A stretch of 64,000 bases of DNA from Haemophilus haemolyticus (GTDB lineage Bacteria; Pseudomonadota; Gammaproteobacteria; Enterobacterales; Pasteurellaceae). The notes under the pieces are model-generated. The model saw only the letters and a list, made by a program, of their open reading frames with translations. It did not search any database and was not told the origin of the DNA. Within the stretch, counting starts at the first letter, position 1, and each line of letters starts with the position of its first letter. This document shows, one piece after another, positions 8,831-18,043 of this stretch. The translations under genes and the position numbers were made by a program. The stretch spans positions 1,466,501 to 1,530,500 of the forward strand of contig NZ_CP031243.1 in the NCBI RefSeq assembly GCF_003352385.1. Direction: 5' to 3'.

Positions 8831-11101
8831 ATGAACGGAATCGAATTACGCATTAAAGGCAAAGTGCAAGGTGTGGGATTTCGCCCTTTTGTGTGGTTAT
8901 TAGCAAATGAATATGGCCTAAAGGGCGATGTAAATAATGATGGGCAAGGAGTATTAATTCGATTTGTAAATCCAGAAAAAGATGCGCTTACACATTTTTT
9001 AAAAGATTTACAGGAAAAACTACCGCCTTTAGCACTGATCACAGATATTCAACAATGTGAAAAACACTGGGAAAATCTACCGCACTTTGCTGAATTTGTA
9101 ATCCGAGAAAGCGAAAACAATGCGATGGACACACAAATTGTGCCTGATGCCGCCACTTGTCCTGCTTGCGTAGAGGATTTATTCAATCCTGAAAATCGTC
9201 GTTATCACTATCCTTTCACTAATTGCACCCATTGCGGGCCTCGTTTTACAATCATCAAAAAAATTCCTTATGATCGTAAAAATACATCGATGTCGGATTT
9301 TCCTTTCTGCCCAGATTGTGAACATGAATATAAAAGTCCAGCAGATCGCCGATTTCATGCCCAACCTAATGCCTGCCCAGTTTGCGGCCCGCATATTTGG
9401 TTACAAGATAGCGAACATCAACTTGCAACACATCAAACAGCCTTAAAACAAACTGCACTTTTGCTAAAAGAAGGAAAAATTTTAGCAATCAAAGGGATCG
9501 GCGGTTTTCATTTGGCTTGTGATGCACAGAATTTCGATGTGGTTCAATTACTGCGAGATCGTAAACATCGTCCAAGCAAACCTCTTGCCGTAATGGTGCC
9601 AAGTTTAGATTTTTTACAAAATTTAACAGAAACCGAAATCAAATTACTCACTAGCACAGCTGCACCAATCGTTTTGTTACAAAAAAATAAGGTGTCCAGT
9701 CTCGCAGAAAATATCGCCCCGAATCTAAATGAAATTGGGGTGATGTTACCGAGTAATCCATTACAGCATTTGCTTTTACGTGAAATCAATCAACCGCTCG
9801 TCATGACATCTGCCAATCCTAGTGGTGAGCCACCTGTTTTAGATAACGAAAGTGCGGTGAAAAAATTAAATAATTTGGCAGATTTCTATCTTTGCCATAA
9901 TCGCGATATTTTGCAACGCGCTGATGATAGCTTAGTGAGAGCCTCTTTTGATGGCGTGGAAACGCTACGCCGAGCACGTGGCTATGTTCCTGATGAAATT
10001 CTATTGAAAACAGAAAATACAAAAAATATCTTAGCGTTGGGTTCTGATCTTAAAAATACATTTTGCCTATTAAAACAAAATAAAGGCGTTGTTAGCCAAC
10101 ATATTGGTGATGCCGCCAATGAGCTTGTGCAACAACAATTAGAAAATAATATCGACTTATTTTGTCAAATTTATCAATTCAAACCGGATTTAATTGCGGT
10201 GGATGCTCACTCAGGTTATTTTTCATCAAAAACGGGGAAAAACCTCGCACAAAAATTATCGGTACCCTATGCGGAAGTGTTACATCATCACTCACATATT
10301 GCTGCCGTATTGGCAGAACATCATTGTCATGAAAAAGTCATTGGTCTTGCTTTAGATGGAATTGGAATGGGGGATAACGGGCAACTTTGGGGCGGTGAAT
10401 GTTTATTAGTGGATGGCGAACAATCTCAACATTTAGGTGGATTGCCTGCCGTTGCTTTGCCTGGTGGCGATCTTGCGGCAACTCAACCTTGGCGTAATTG
10501 GCTTGCTCATCTGCAAAAATTTGTACCCAATTGGCGTGAAATTGCGGCTAAAACTTGTTCCGAATTACCTTGGGAACCACTCTCCAATGCTATTGAACGT
10601 AATCTTAATTCTCCCCTTATTTCATCGGCTGGGAGATTATTTGATGCGGTAGCTTATGGGTTAGGTATTGTGGGTGACAAACTCTCTTGGGAGGGAGAGG
10701 CAGCTTGTTATTTAGAAGCGCTGGCCACACAATCTGACTTTATCAAAGATGAAAAAAGTGCGGTCAATATTCACGTTAAAATGCCAATCAAAAATAATCA
10801 ATTGGATTTAGCCACATTTTGGCAAAATTGGTTGGATTACAATGATTCCAAAGAAAACAAAGCATTTATTTTCCATTATGCGCTGGCAAAAGGTTTTGCT
10901 GAATTAGCTCGTCAGCAAGCTAAACGCCACAATTGCAAAACCATTGTACTTTCAGGCGGTGTAATGCATAACCAATTATTACGTCGTTTATTGAAACAAG
11001 AGCTTGTGGAATTTAATGTGTTAAGCGCACATCAATATCCAATGGGAGATGGCGGATTAAGTCTAGGGCAAGCAATGATCGCATCAAGATTATCTGGCTA
11101 A
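8831..11101 (+). CDS. hypF: [NiFe] hydrogenase maturation carbamoyltransferase HypF
   Basis: 756 residues. HypF uses carbamoyl phosphate and ATP to carbamoylate the HypE C-terminal cysteine, the source of the active-site CN ligands. Domains in order: acylphosphatase (KGKVQGVGFRPFVW, about 9-22); two zinc-finger blocks (CPACVEDL...CTHCGP and CPDCEHEY...CPVCGP); a YrdC-like domain (KEGKILAIKGIGGFHLACDA to about 380); and a Kae1-like C-terminal domain with metal motif HHHSHIAAVLAEH and SGGVMHN. Length is normal for the family. It converges on hycI and serves the Hyf hydrogenase. HypA-E are not in the window and must be coded elsewhere. Confidence 0.96.
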   Translation: MNGIELRIKGKVQGVGFRPFVWLLANEYGLKGDVNNDGQGVLIRFVNPEKDALTHFLKDLQEKLPPLALITDIQQCEKHWENLPHFAEFVIRESENNAMDTQIVPDAATCPACVEDLFNPENRRYHYPFTNCTHCGPRFTIIKKIPYDRKNTSMSDFPFCPDCEHEYKSPADRRFHAQPNACPVCGPHIWLQDSEHQLATHQTALKQTALLLKEGKILAIKGIGGFHLACDAQNFDVVQLLRDRKHRPSKPLAVMVPSLDFLQNLTETEIKLLTSTAAPIVLLQKNKVSSLAENIAPNLNEIGVMLPSNPLQHLLLREINQPLVMTSANPSGEPPVLDNESAVKKLNNLADFYLCHNRDILQRADDSLVRASFDGVETLRRARGYVPDEILLKTENTKNILALGSDLKNTFCLLKQNKGVVSQHIGDAANELVQQQLENNIDLFCQIYQFKPDLIAVDAHSGYFSSKTGKNLAQKLSVPYAEVLHHHSHIAAVLAEHHCHEKVIGLALDGIGMGDNGQLWGGECLLVDGEQSQHLGGLPAVALPGGDLAATQPWRNWLAHLQKFVPNWREIAAKTCSELPWEPLSNAIERNLNSPLISSAGRLFDAVAYGLGIVGDKLSWEGEAACYLEALATQSDFIKDEKSAVNIHVKMPIKNNQLDLATFWQNWLDYNDSKENKAFIFHYALAKGFAELARQQAKRHNCKTIVLSGGVMHNQLLRRLLKQELVEFNVLSAHQYPMGDGGLSLGQAMIASRLSG

Positions 11102-11141
11102 TGCCAAATTCATTTTAGCAAATGTTGCTTATTAACATATA

Positions 11142-11174
11142 AAAAAACGATCGCAAGTTAAGCGATCGTTTTTT
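11142..11174. terminator. bidirectional terminator between hypF and hycI
   Basis: AAAAAACGATCGC (11142-11154), a 7-base loop and GCGATCGTTTTTT (11162-11174) form a perfect 13-bp stem with an A-run before and a T-run after, so it can stop transcription in both directions. Confidence 0.85.
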
Positions 11175-11188
11175 ATGAATGAAGGCAA

Positions 11189-11647
11189 TTACAATCGAGT
11201 AATTTCGCCTAAATCGCCCCCATCCTTCAAAAATTCATAGAAAAATTCTACCGCACTTTTTACAGCTTCACTCATCGGAAAACCAAAGGAAACAAGATCG
11301 GGCTGGATACCAATAAAAATAACCTCAGGAATATCTTCCTCTAATTGCTCGATTAAAAAATTAAGTGGCAAATTATGCGTGCTGACGAAGAACATTTCTG
11401 CAATGAGTTCTTTATCGATAATACGAATTTTACCAACGGGCAGTTCCATTTCTGTTGCATCAAAGATAATTAAACGCTTTGGTTTCATGGCCCGGATCTG
11501 ATGCACAAGATTTTCTGGTGCTGAACCACCATCAAGTGCGGTCCAATTTGGCAACGGATTTTCACTACAAAGCTGAGCAAGATAGGGGCCAGCCCCATCA
11601 TCGCCCATCATTGTGTTACCAACAGTTAGAATTACATTTTCATTCAT
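11189..11647 (-). CDS. hycI: hydrogenase 3/4-type maturation endopeptidase HycI
   Basis: 152 residues from ATG. It removes the C-terminal extension of the hydrogenase large subunit once nickel is in place. The N-terminus LTVGNTMMGDDGAGPYLA carries the conserved aspartate used to sense nickel; DGGSAPEN, FDATEM, STHNLPLNFLI and GIQPDLVSFG all match the E. coli HycI family. A GTG codon lies directly upstream at 11650; I chose the ATG, which overlaps the hycH stop by 8 bp. Its substrate should be HyfG (14102-15832), whose C-terminal tail resembles HycE. Confidence 0.95.
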   Translation of the reverse strand: MNENVILTVGNTMMGDDGAGPYLAQLCSENPLPNWTALDGGSAPENLVHQIRAMKPKRLIIFDATEMELPVGKIRIIDKELIAEMFFVSTHNLPLNFLIEQLEEDIPEVIFIGIQPDLVSFGFPMSEAVKSAVEFFYEFLKDGGDLGEITRL

Positions 11648-12047
11648 CACGACGTTTCACCATAATATACATCACAGGTTCACGCTGGATGGAAGCAAGC
11701 GTGTCCATTAAAATATCGACCCATTTTTGATGTTCCGATGAAAAATTGACTCTATTTTCATCAAGTGCCTTAGCCAATAAATTTACATGACTTGAATCAA
11801 TCACAATTTCACCAAATTTCATTAAGCCCGCAAACTTACGTTTTGCATCCCCTTCAGGGAAGGTATCGACAAAACGTTGGTAATCGGCATAATCACAAAT
11901 TAGTAATTTTTTAAAGCAGTCAATCACGCCAACATGGTGACCAATCGCAAGAGAATAATACATTACTTGCTTGGCTTGCTCTGGGACTTGCTCATCGTTT
12001 TCAACAAAACGCTCATTGAGTAAATAGAAAAAAACTTGGGTTGTCAT
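11640..12047 (-). CDS. hycH: formate hydrogenlyase maturation protein HycH
   Basis: 135 residues. The sequence follows E. coli HycH, with MYYSLAIGHHVGVIDCFKKLL, KFGEIVIDSSHVNLLAKALD and a C-terminal VMYIMVKRRDE. HycH is a chaperone-like factor needed to mature the hydrogenase-3 large subunit. It starts 695 bp downstream of hyfI, past a block of 110-bp repeats, so it may have its own promoter or be expressed by readthrough. AGGA precedes the ATG. E. coli hyf lacks its own hycH/hycI, so this cluster combines hyf-type structural genes with hyc-type maturation genes. Confidence 0.94.
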   Translation of the reverse strand: MTTQVFFYLLNERFVENDEQVPEQAKQVMYYSLAIGHHVGVIDCFKKLLICDYADYQRFVDTFPEGDAKRKFAGLMKFGEIVIDSSHVNLLAKALDENRVNFSSEHQKWVDILMDTLASIQREPVMYIMVKRRDE

Positions 12048-12093
12048 GGTACGTCCTATAAAACTTGTAAAGTAATTTCTTCGCTAATCAATA

Positions 12094-12132
12094 CTGCCAA
12101 ATCTCCCCTTACCCCTCTTTGCTAAAGAGGGG
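12094..12132. repeat. left 39-bp terminal inverted repeat of the repeat block
   Basis: These 39 bases, starting CTGCCAAATCTCCCC and ending CTAAAGAGGGG, are the exact reverse complement of 12663-12701. The inner part forms a hairpin (CCCCTCTTT at 12112, AAAGAGGGG at 12124-12132). The pair flanks five 110-bp tandem repeats and gives the block a mobile-element-like outline, although no gene lies inside. Confidence 0.85.
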
Positions 12133-12671
12133 GATTCTTCTTTAGCAATAAAGTACTTCTCTCTCATTTTAATTTTCTGTTGTTAGTGCAGAAAACTAGA
12201 TTGAAATCGACCGCTCTTATTCCTCTCTTTTCCAAAGAGAGGATTCTTCTTTAGCAAGAAAGTATCTTCTCTCTCATTTTAGTTTTCTGTTGTTAATACA
12301 AAAAAACAGATTGAAATTGGCCGCTCTTATTCCTCTCTTTTCTAAAGAGGAGATTCTTCTTTAGTAATAAAATATCTTCTCTCTCATTTTAATTTTCTGT
12401 TGTTAATGCAGAAAACCAGATTGAAATTGACCGCTCTTATTCCTCTCTTTTCCAAAGAGAGGATTCTTCTTTAGCAATAAAGCATCTTCTCTCTCATTTT
12501 AGTTTTCTGTTGTTAATGCAGAAAACTAGATTAAAATCGACTACTCTTATTCCTCTTTTTGCCTAAAGAGAGGATTTTTCTTTAGCAATACAGTATCTTC
12601 TCTCTCATTTTAATTTTCTGTTGTTAATGCAGAAAACTAGATTGAAATCGACTGCTCTTATTCCCCTCTTT
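12112..12671. repeat. five 110-bp tandem repeats, each with a hairpin
   Basis: A unit containing CCTCTCTTT-NNN-AAAGAGAGG, then TTCTTTAGCAA, TCTCTCATTTTA, TTTTCTGTTGTTA and a GAAA-rich stretch recurs with hairpins beginning at 12112, 12222, 12332, 12442, 12552 and 12663, a period of 110 bp (111 in the last). Units differ by scattered substitutions. No open frame of note lies inside. It occupies the gap between hyfI and hycH and may attenuate readthrough into hycHI. Confidence 0.9.
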
Positions 12672-12701
12672 AGCAAAGAGGGGTAAGGGGAGATTTGGCA
12701 G
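12663..12701. repeat. right 39-bp terminal inverted repeat of the repeat block
   Basis: Exact reverse complement of 12094-12132, starting CCCCTCTTTAGC and ending GAGATTTGGCAG. It lies 41 bp before the hyfI stop codon, on its 3' side. With its partner it could also bring the whole block into one long stem. Confidence 0.85.
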
Positions 12702-12742
12702 AAATCAAAACGGAGCTATTAGTTTATTTATCAATCGTTAGA

Positions 12743-13519
12743 CTATCCCGAAAACGGCATACTAATTGCATGTAATCGGTTTACGATTTCACTCAAACGA
12801 GGATCCGCTTCACGTTCCAAAAATTCGCCAAGGCGAACACCAAATGGAACCTGATCTTTTTCAGACATCATACTCATAAATTGATTAGCAATATCTCCAC
12901 CTTGTCGATAGCCCGCCAAACGACGCGCTTCACGTTCTAATTCCACGCGTAAATCTAATGGAATATTTGGGAAACGTAATTTAGCCTCAGCATTAGGATC
13001 GGCAATTTCTTGTTTACCTTTGAGTTTTTGATCAAGTAAACCAAGTGCCATTGCAAAACCATAAATAGTCGCCGCTGGAGTTGGAGGACAACCGGGAATA
13101 TACACATCAATTGGTACAATTTGATCGCTACCGCCCCACACGCAGTACAAGTCATGGAAAATACCGCCACCACAACCGCACGCTCCATAAGAAATACAGA
13201 TTTTTGGATCGGGTGCAGCTTGATAAGCACGCATTGCCGGTGTACGCATTGCACGAGTTACCGCACCAGTAAATAATAAAATATCCGCATGGCGAGGTGA
13301 TGCAACAACCTTAATCCCAAAACGTTCTGCGTCAAAGGTTGGTGTAATGGTACTAAAAATTTCAATTTCGCAACCATTACAACCGCCACAGTCAACACGG
13401 TAAACATAAGCGGAACGTTGAATATTTTTCAACAAAGTTTGTTTCATTTTCGCAATGTTTTCATCCACGCTAAATGGCGTTGAAATACCATTCACGGGCA
13501 TTGGGATTTGTGTGTTCAT
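12743..13519 (-). CDS. hyfI: hydrogenase small subunit, HyfI/HycG type
   Basis: 258 residues, of the NuoB-like small-subunit family. It carries the [4Fe-4S] cluster nearest the NiFe site: cysteines in [25 protein letters not shown] and [13 protein letters not shown]. There is no signal peptide, as expected for a cytoplasm-facing formate hydrogenlyase subunit. It starts inside the stop of hyfH (4-bp overlap at 13516-13519). Length and cysteine spacing match HyfI and HycG of E. coli; I use hyf names because the operon also has hyfD, hyfE and hyfF. Confidence 0.95.
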   Translation of the reverse strand: MNTQIPMPVNGISTPFSVDENIAKMKQTLLKNIQRSAYVYRVDCGGCNGCEIEIFSTITPTFDAERFGIKVVASPRHADILLFTGAVTRAMRTPAMRAYQAAPDPKICISYGACGCGGGIFHDLYCVWGGSDQIVPIDVYIPGCPPTPAATIYGFAMALGLLDQKLKGKQEIADPNAEAKLRFPNIPLDLRVELEREARRLAGYRQGGDIANQFMSMMSEKDQVPFGVRLGEFLEREADPRLSEIVNRLHAISMPFSG

Positions 13520-14091
13520 CTTGCAATCTCCCTAACGTGATCAAATAATGCCAATTTCACGCGCATATTGGATTCCATATCGGCGGTTTTTTCCAAACTG
13601 TTTTGGCGTTTACAGGTTGGGCAAGTGTTGAGCACCGCTAATTTATGTTTTACCAGTTCATCGTTATCCAACGTTTGTTTGAATAAATCCACGGCATAAT
13701 TGAGTTCTTTATGAGAAACAAAAGGTTGGCCACATTGATGACAAATCGTTGTAGTAAAGGTTGTTTCTTGATAAAGATCCTGTTTATTGCTAACTGATAA
13801 TTCAAAATCTTGGCTTAAACGAATCGCTTTTGTTGGGCAAACTTCTTCACAACGGCCACAGAAAATGCAGCGGCCTAAAAATAATGACCAAGTACGTTCG
13901 CCTGTTTCTGGATCGGTACGCATGGTAAGCGCATTAGCTGGACATGCCATTGTACAGGCTGCACAAACAATACATTGATCAGAGTTCAGTTCTGGTTTAC
14001 CACGGAAATCAGGATCAACTTCATAGGGTTTAAACGGATATTTAGTGGTAACATCCCCTGCATTTAATACGGTTTTAAGTAATTTAAACAT
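13516..14091 (-). CDS. hyfH: ferredoxin-like iron-sulfur subunit, HyfH/HycF type
   Basis: 191 residues, related to NuoI. Two [4Fe-4S] motifs lie in the N-terminal half: [15 protein letters not shown] and [15 protein letters not shown]. The C-terminal half adds CHQCGQPF and CPTCKRQN pairs typical of HycF/HyfH. It passes electrons between the membrane arm and the small subunit. It lies 10 bp after hyfG and overlaps hyfI by 4 bp. Confidence 0.94.
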   Translation of the reverse strand: MFKLLKTVLNAGDVTTKYPFKPYEVDPDFRGKPELNSDQCIVCAACTMACPANALTMRTDPETGERTWSLFLGRCIFCGRCEEVCPTKAIRLSQDFELSVSNKQDLYQETTFTTTICHQCGQPFVSHKELNYAVDLFKQTLDNDELVKHKLAVLNTCPTCKRQNSLEKTADMESNMRVKLALFDHVREIAR

Positions 14092-14101
14092 TGTGCGCCC
14101 C

Positions 14102-15832
14102 CTATTTTAATGGTGAATTTTTACGTTCAATGCCGTAGCGTTCGATTTCTTTGTAAGAAACCGTTTGTGCTTTGCGTTTACGTACATCCACCACTGTCAC
14201 ACGGTCAGTACAAGAATAGCAAGGGTCAAGGCTACCAATGATAAGTGGCGCATCTGATACCGTATTGCCACGCAACATATAACGTAAAGTTGGCCAGTTT
14301 GCATAAGTCGCTGCACGACAACGCCAGCGATATAATTTTTGGTTATCGCCAAGCATTGACCAGTGAATGTCTTCACCACGCGGCGCTTCCGTGATACCTA
14401 AGGCAAAACGTCCTGGAGTGTAATTGAAACCTTCCGTGATAATCGCACCAGTAGGCAAGTTATCCACCATATAATCAATGATATTCATGGATTCAAACAC
14501 TTCATTTACCCGCACTTTCACACGAGAAATCACATCGCCACCTTGTTCGGTGAACATATTGAATGGTACATCGCCATAGCCAGAGAAGGGGTGAATTTTA
14601 CGCACATCACGTGCGAAGCCGGAACCTCGAATCATCGGTCCGACCGGGCTAAAATCACGCGCAACTTGACGATCAAGCACTCCTACGCCCACAGTACGTT
14701 GTTCCATATTTGGCGTATTGAGTAAAATATCTACCAAAGTTTTAAGCTCTTCACGCATTTCTGCAATAAGCTTAATGCATTGTTCACGTTGGTGTTTCAA
14801 CATATCACGGCGTACACCACCGATTAAGTTAATACCATAGGTTTTACGCGCACCAGTAAGCACTTCTGCAAGTGTCATAGATTTTTCACGAACACGGAAG
14901 AATTGCATAAAGCCAGTATCAAAACCAGTAAAGTGGCTAGATAAACCTAAGTTCAATAAATGACTGTGCAAGCGTTCCACTTCCAATAAAATTGCACGAA
15001 TCCATTGTGCACGTTCAGGAATTTGAATACCTAACGCATTTTCGACTGAGTTAGCATAAGCAACACTATGGGTAAAACCGCAGATACCGCACACACGGTC
15101 AGCCAAGAAATTGACCTGATCGTAATCCATTCGGGTTTCTGCCAATTTTTCCATACCACGGTGTACATAGAATAAACGGTAGTCCGCATCAATAATATCT
15201 TCCCCATCTACAAACAAACGGAAATGTCCCGGTTCATCTGATGTAATATGGAGAGGACCGATAGGCACAATACGCGCTTCGCCTTTTTCGTTAATAAACT
15301 CATAGGTTTCCGTTGCCGTAGTTGGATCAGGACGCAAACGGTAGTCCATCGAATCTTTACGTAATGGGTAAAGATCATCTGGCCAGTCATCCGGTAACAC
15401 TAAACGACGTTGATCGGGAAGACCGACGGCTTTTAAACCGTACATATCGAATAATTCACGTTCACCCCACACCGCCGCTTTGACTTTCGGTGTTACGGAA
15501 GGAAATTCGAGTGTAACAGGATCCACGAGTGCTTTAATCGTCACAAAAGTTTTGACGACACCTTCCATAGAAAGCACGTAATAAACAGCATAATGACCAT
15601 GAATTGAGCGTTCATCGTTACCAAAAACCAATGGCAACCAGCCTTCATGTTGATAGTAAAGATATTCCACCACATCAGGTAACATATTGGTTTTCACCGT
15701 TAAAGTGACTTGATTTGGTGTAGACCACTCCTCATCTAAAATGGTATTCGGAAATTTTGCATTAACGGCTTCAATATAATTTTTGCCGAGCATTTTTACC
15801 GGATCGACCGATGTATTTTTAGTTAATTCCAT
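14102..15832 (-). CDS. hyfG: [NiFe] hydrogenase large subunit, HyfG/HycE type
   Basis: 576 residues. The N-terminal ~170 are NuoC-like; the rest is the NuoD-like catalytic part. The nickel ligands lie in RVCGICGFTHS (Cys248, Cys251) and DPCYSCTDR (Cys538, Cys541). HycI should cut after Arg544, freeing a 32-residue tail ending IERKNSPLK, which closely resembles the HycE tail. The residue after the cut is Val rather than the Met of E. coli HycE. A TTG-initiated extension to 15844 is possible, but ATG at 15832 has GGGGGA 4 bases before it. Hydrogen is made or used on the cytoplasmic face. Confidence 0.96.
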   Translation of the reverse strand: MELTKNTSVDPVKMLGKNYIEAVNAKFPNTILDEEWSTPNQVTLTVKTNMLPDVVEYLYYQHEGWLPLVFGNDERSIHGHYAVYYVLSMEGVVKTFVTIKALVDPVTLEFPSVTPKVKAAVWGERELFDMYGLKAVGLPDQRRLVLPDDWPDDLYPLRKDSMDYRLRPDPTTATETYEFINEKGEARIVPIGPLHITSDEPGHFRLFVDGEDIIDADYRLFYVHRGMEKLAETRMDYDQVNFLADRVCGICGFTHSVAYANSVENALGIQIPERAQWIRAILLEVERLHSHLLNLGLSSHFTGFDTGFMQFFRVREKSMTLAEVLTGARKTYGINLIGGVRRDMLKHQREQCIKLIAEMREELKTLVDILLNTPNMEQRTVGVGVLDRQVARDFSPVGPMIRGSGFARDVRKIHPFSGYGDVPFNMFTEQGGDVISRVKVRVNEVFESMNIIDYMVDNLPTGAIITEGFNYTPGRFALGITEAPRGEDIHWSMLGDNQKLYRWRCRAATYANWPTLRYMLRGNTVSDAPLIIGSLDPCYSCTDRVTVVDVRKRKAQTVSYKEIERYGIERKNSPLK

Positions 15833-15851
15833 TTTTTCCCCCAATTGTCGA

Positions 15852-17390
15852 TCATTTCGCTAAACTTTGCCAAGGTAAAACTAGCATATCGCCAAAGGAC
15901 ACATGTTCAGATCCAAGCACAATTCCTACCGCACTTTTTAGTAACTGCAAGATTGGCTCTGCAATATGGATACCCATTACAAACATTAACAACAATAGTA
16001 TGGCCATTGCCGCCAAAGAGACTTTACTGACTTCGCCTGCTTCCACGTTATCAGGTTGTTTGCCAAGCACTGTTTTTAATAGCATTAAGGCAAGCCCTGC
16101 AAGCACGATAGTAAGCAAAATTAAGCATAAAATAACTAACCAAGTTTTACCCGCTGTAATCCCTGCGACCACAACACTAAATTCACTAACAAATACGTTA
16201 AATGGAGGGATACCGCCCAATGCCAACGCACCACCTGCGAAAAGCACCGCACTCACTGGTGCAACACGCCATAATCCACGCACTTGATTCATATCACGGG
16301 TTTTATATTTCAATAGAATATTACCCGATGCACAGAATAATAAGGTTTTCGCAAGACTGTGGTTGATGGTGTGAAGTAAACCTGCAAATACCCCAATTGG
16401 GCCACCAAGACCGAAAGCGAAGCTGATTAAGCCCATATTTTCGATACTTGAATAAGCAAGCATACGTTTAATATCAAATTGCACGATGATAAATAACGCC
16501 GCCACAAGCACTGAAAGTAAACCAAAAATCAACATTAAAGTTTGTGGAAATTCTGCGCCAACCGCTTTTGAAACTAATGTGTAGTAACGCAACACCACAA
16601 GCATTGCACAGTTTAATAACACCGCTGATAAAATTGCACTCACTGGGCTTGGTGCTTCACTGTGTGCGTCTGATAACCAAGTATGCATTGGAAATAGACC
16701 GCACTTCGTGCCGAAACCAATCAATACGAAAGCAAATGCGATATACATCAACATTGGGTTTAAACCTATGGCTTGTTGATTCACGGCTGACCAGAAAATC
16801 GCTTGGCTTGGATCGGCAAGCACGCCATTTGCATTAGCAAAGGTTAAAAGTGTGCCGTATAAACCGAAAGCGACGCCCACAGAACAGATGATGATGTATT
16901 TCCACGCAGCTTCAAGGGATGTTTTTTGTTTGTAAGTACCGACCAAAAACGCAGAGCTTAATGTTGTCGCTTCAATGGCAACCCACATTAAAATCAAGTT
17001 ATTGGTGATAACTGACACAATCATCGTAAAGAAGAATAAGTGTAAGAAACCGTGGTAATGAGCATAGGTTTTAAAATCAATATGCCCTTCTTCCAATTCT
17101 GTGTTCATATAACCGATGGAATACACACCAGCAAGTGAACCCACGACAGCAATTAAGCCTAAGAAAATAGCAGAAAGACTATCAACATACACCCAGTTGT
17201 TAAATGCACTGATACTGCCTTTTTCCAACACGCCAGAAATGACTTGTACGGAAAAGAACAACATCAAAATTAACCCGGTAATATGGAATGCGGTACAAAC
17301 TGTCCGATTTTTTGTTCCGCGTAGTGCAAAGCTTTCAAAAGCGATGACTAAAGGTGCGACTAATAACGCAATTATCCATTGTTCATACAT
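15852..17390 (-). CDS. hyfF: hydrogenase-4 membrane subunit HyfF (antiporter-like)
   Basis: 512 residues, hydrophobic throughout, NuoL/M/N-Mrp antiporter family. Conserved blocks include LFPMHTWLSDAHSEAPSPVSAILSAVLLNCAMLV, with the lysine-free HTWL..AH motif, and MLAYSSIENMG and LFCASGNILL. It is one of three antiporter-like subunits here (with HyfB and HyfD) thought to make hydrogenase-4 ion-translocating. E. coli hydrogenase 3 (hyc) has no equivalent of HyfD, HyfE or HyfF, so this gene separates hyf from hyc. It lies 4 bp after hyfE. Confidence 0.93.
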   Translation of the reverse strand: MYEQWIIALLVAPLVIAFESFALRGTKNRTVCTAFHITGLILMLFFSVQVISGVLEKGSISAFNNWVYVDSLSAIFLGLIAVVGSLAGVYSIGYMNTELEEGHIDFKTYAHYHGFLHLFFFTMIVSVITNNLILMWVAIEATTLSSAFLVGTYKQKTSLEAAWKYIIICSVGVAFGLYGTLLTFANANGVLADPSQAIFWSAVNQQAIGLNPMLMYIAFAFVLIGFGTKCGLFPMHTWLSDAHSEAPSPVSAILSAVLLNCAMLVVLRYYTLVSKAVGAEFPQTLMLIFGLLSVLVAALFIIVQFDIKRMLAYSSIENMGLISFAFGLGGPIGVFAGLLHTINHSLAKTLLFCASGNILLKYKTRDMNQVRGLWRVAPVSAVLFAGGALALGGIPPFNVFVSEFSVVVAGITAGKTWLVILCLILLTIVLAGLALMLLKTVLGKQPDNVEAGEVSKVSLAAMAILLLLMFVMGIHIAEPILQLLKSAVGIVLGSEHVSFGDMLVLPWQSLAK

Positions 17391-17394
17391 AGCG

Positions 17395-18033
17395 TTACCC
17401 CTTCAAACTCATAAGTTGTTTAGCATCAACAGTGTTGAAAGTGCGGTAAATTTTATTCACCAACACCACCATAATGATGACCGCAAAAATCGCATCGGTG
17501 GCAATGCCGATTTCAACTAATTCTGGCGCATTATTGGCAAGTAAAGCCAAAGTTAAATGCGCACCGTTTTCCATTAAACAATAACCGAAAACTTGTTTCA
17601 CAATATTGCGTTGGCTCACAATACACACTAAACCTAAAAGGAAGTGGCTAAGTGATACTGACAACGCTGGTTTTAAATGTTCAACTAACGGTAAGTCCAC
17701 TGGAATGACAACAAAGTAACATAAGCAAACGATGATAGATGTGATCGGGATCAACCAAGCGACATTCATTCCTGCAGGAGTTTGACTTTCGTCAATTTTT
17801 CGTAAAGAAAAGATTAAAATTCCTGGCACTAATAATACTTTCGTGATGAATGCACTAATGGACCACATATAAAGTTCGTGAGCTTGCATTTCAAATGCCA
17901 AATAAACGAATAACACCACCAATACAAGAGACTGTAAGCCATAGCACAACGCGGATTTTTTTGCGGTTTTTGCCATAATGACACAAAGCGATGTAATGAT
18001 GAGTAAACTTGCTAATACATTGATCATTAACAT
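17395..18033 (-). CDS. hyfE: hydrogenase-4 membrane subunit HyfE
   Basis: 212 residues, about seven hydrophobic segments. The C-terminal half (KPALSVSLSHFLLGLVCIVSQ, FGYCLMENGAHL, PELVEIGIATDAIFAVI) is almost the text of E. coli HyfE. A NuoK-like core is usually assigned to this family. A TTG-started frame opens at 18054 inside hyfD, but ATG at 18033 has AAGGAGAG at ideal spacing and is the better start. It is the fifth gene of the operon. Confidence 0.92.
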   Translation of the reverse strand: MLMINVLASLLIITSLCVIMAKTAKKSALCYGLQSLVLVVLFVYLAFEMQAHELYMWSISAFITKVLLVPGILIFSLRKIDESQTPAGMNVAWLIPITSIIVCLCYFVVIPVDLPLVEHLKPALSVSLSHFLLGLVCIVSQRNIVKQVFGYCLMENGAHLTLALLANNAPELVEIGIATDAIFAVIIMVVLVNKIYRTFNTVDAKQLMSLKG

Positions 18034-18043
18034 AATTCTCTCC

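Noticed and set aside
12112..12671. CRISPR array
   Set aside because: The repeated unit is the full 110 bp with no unique spacers between short repeats, and no cas genes are present.
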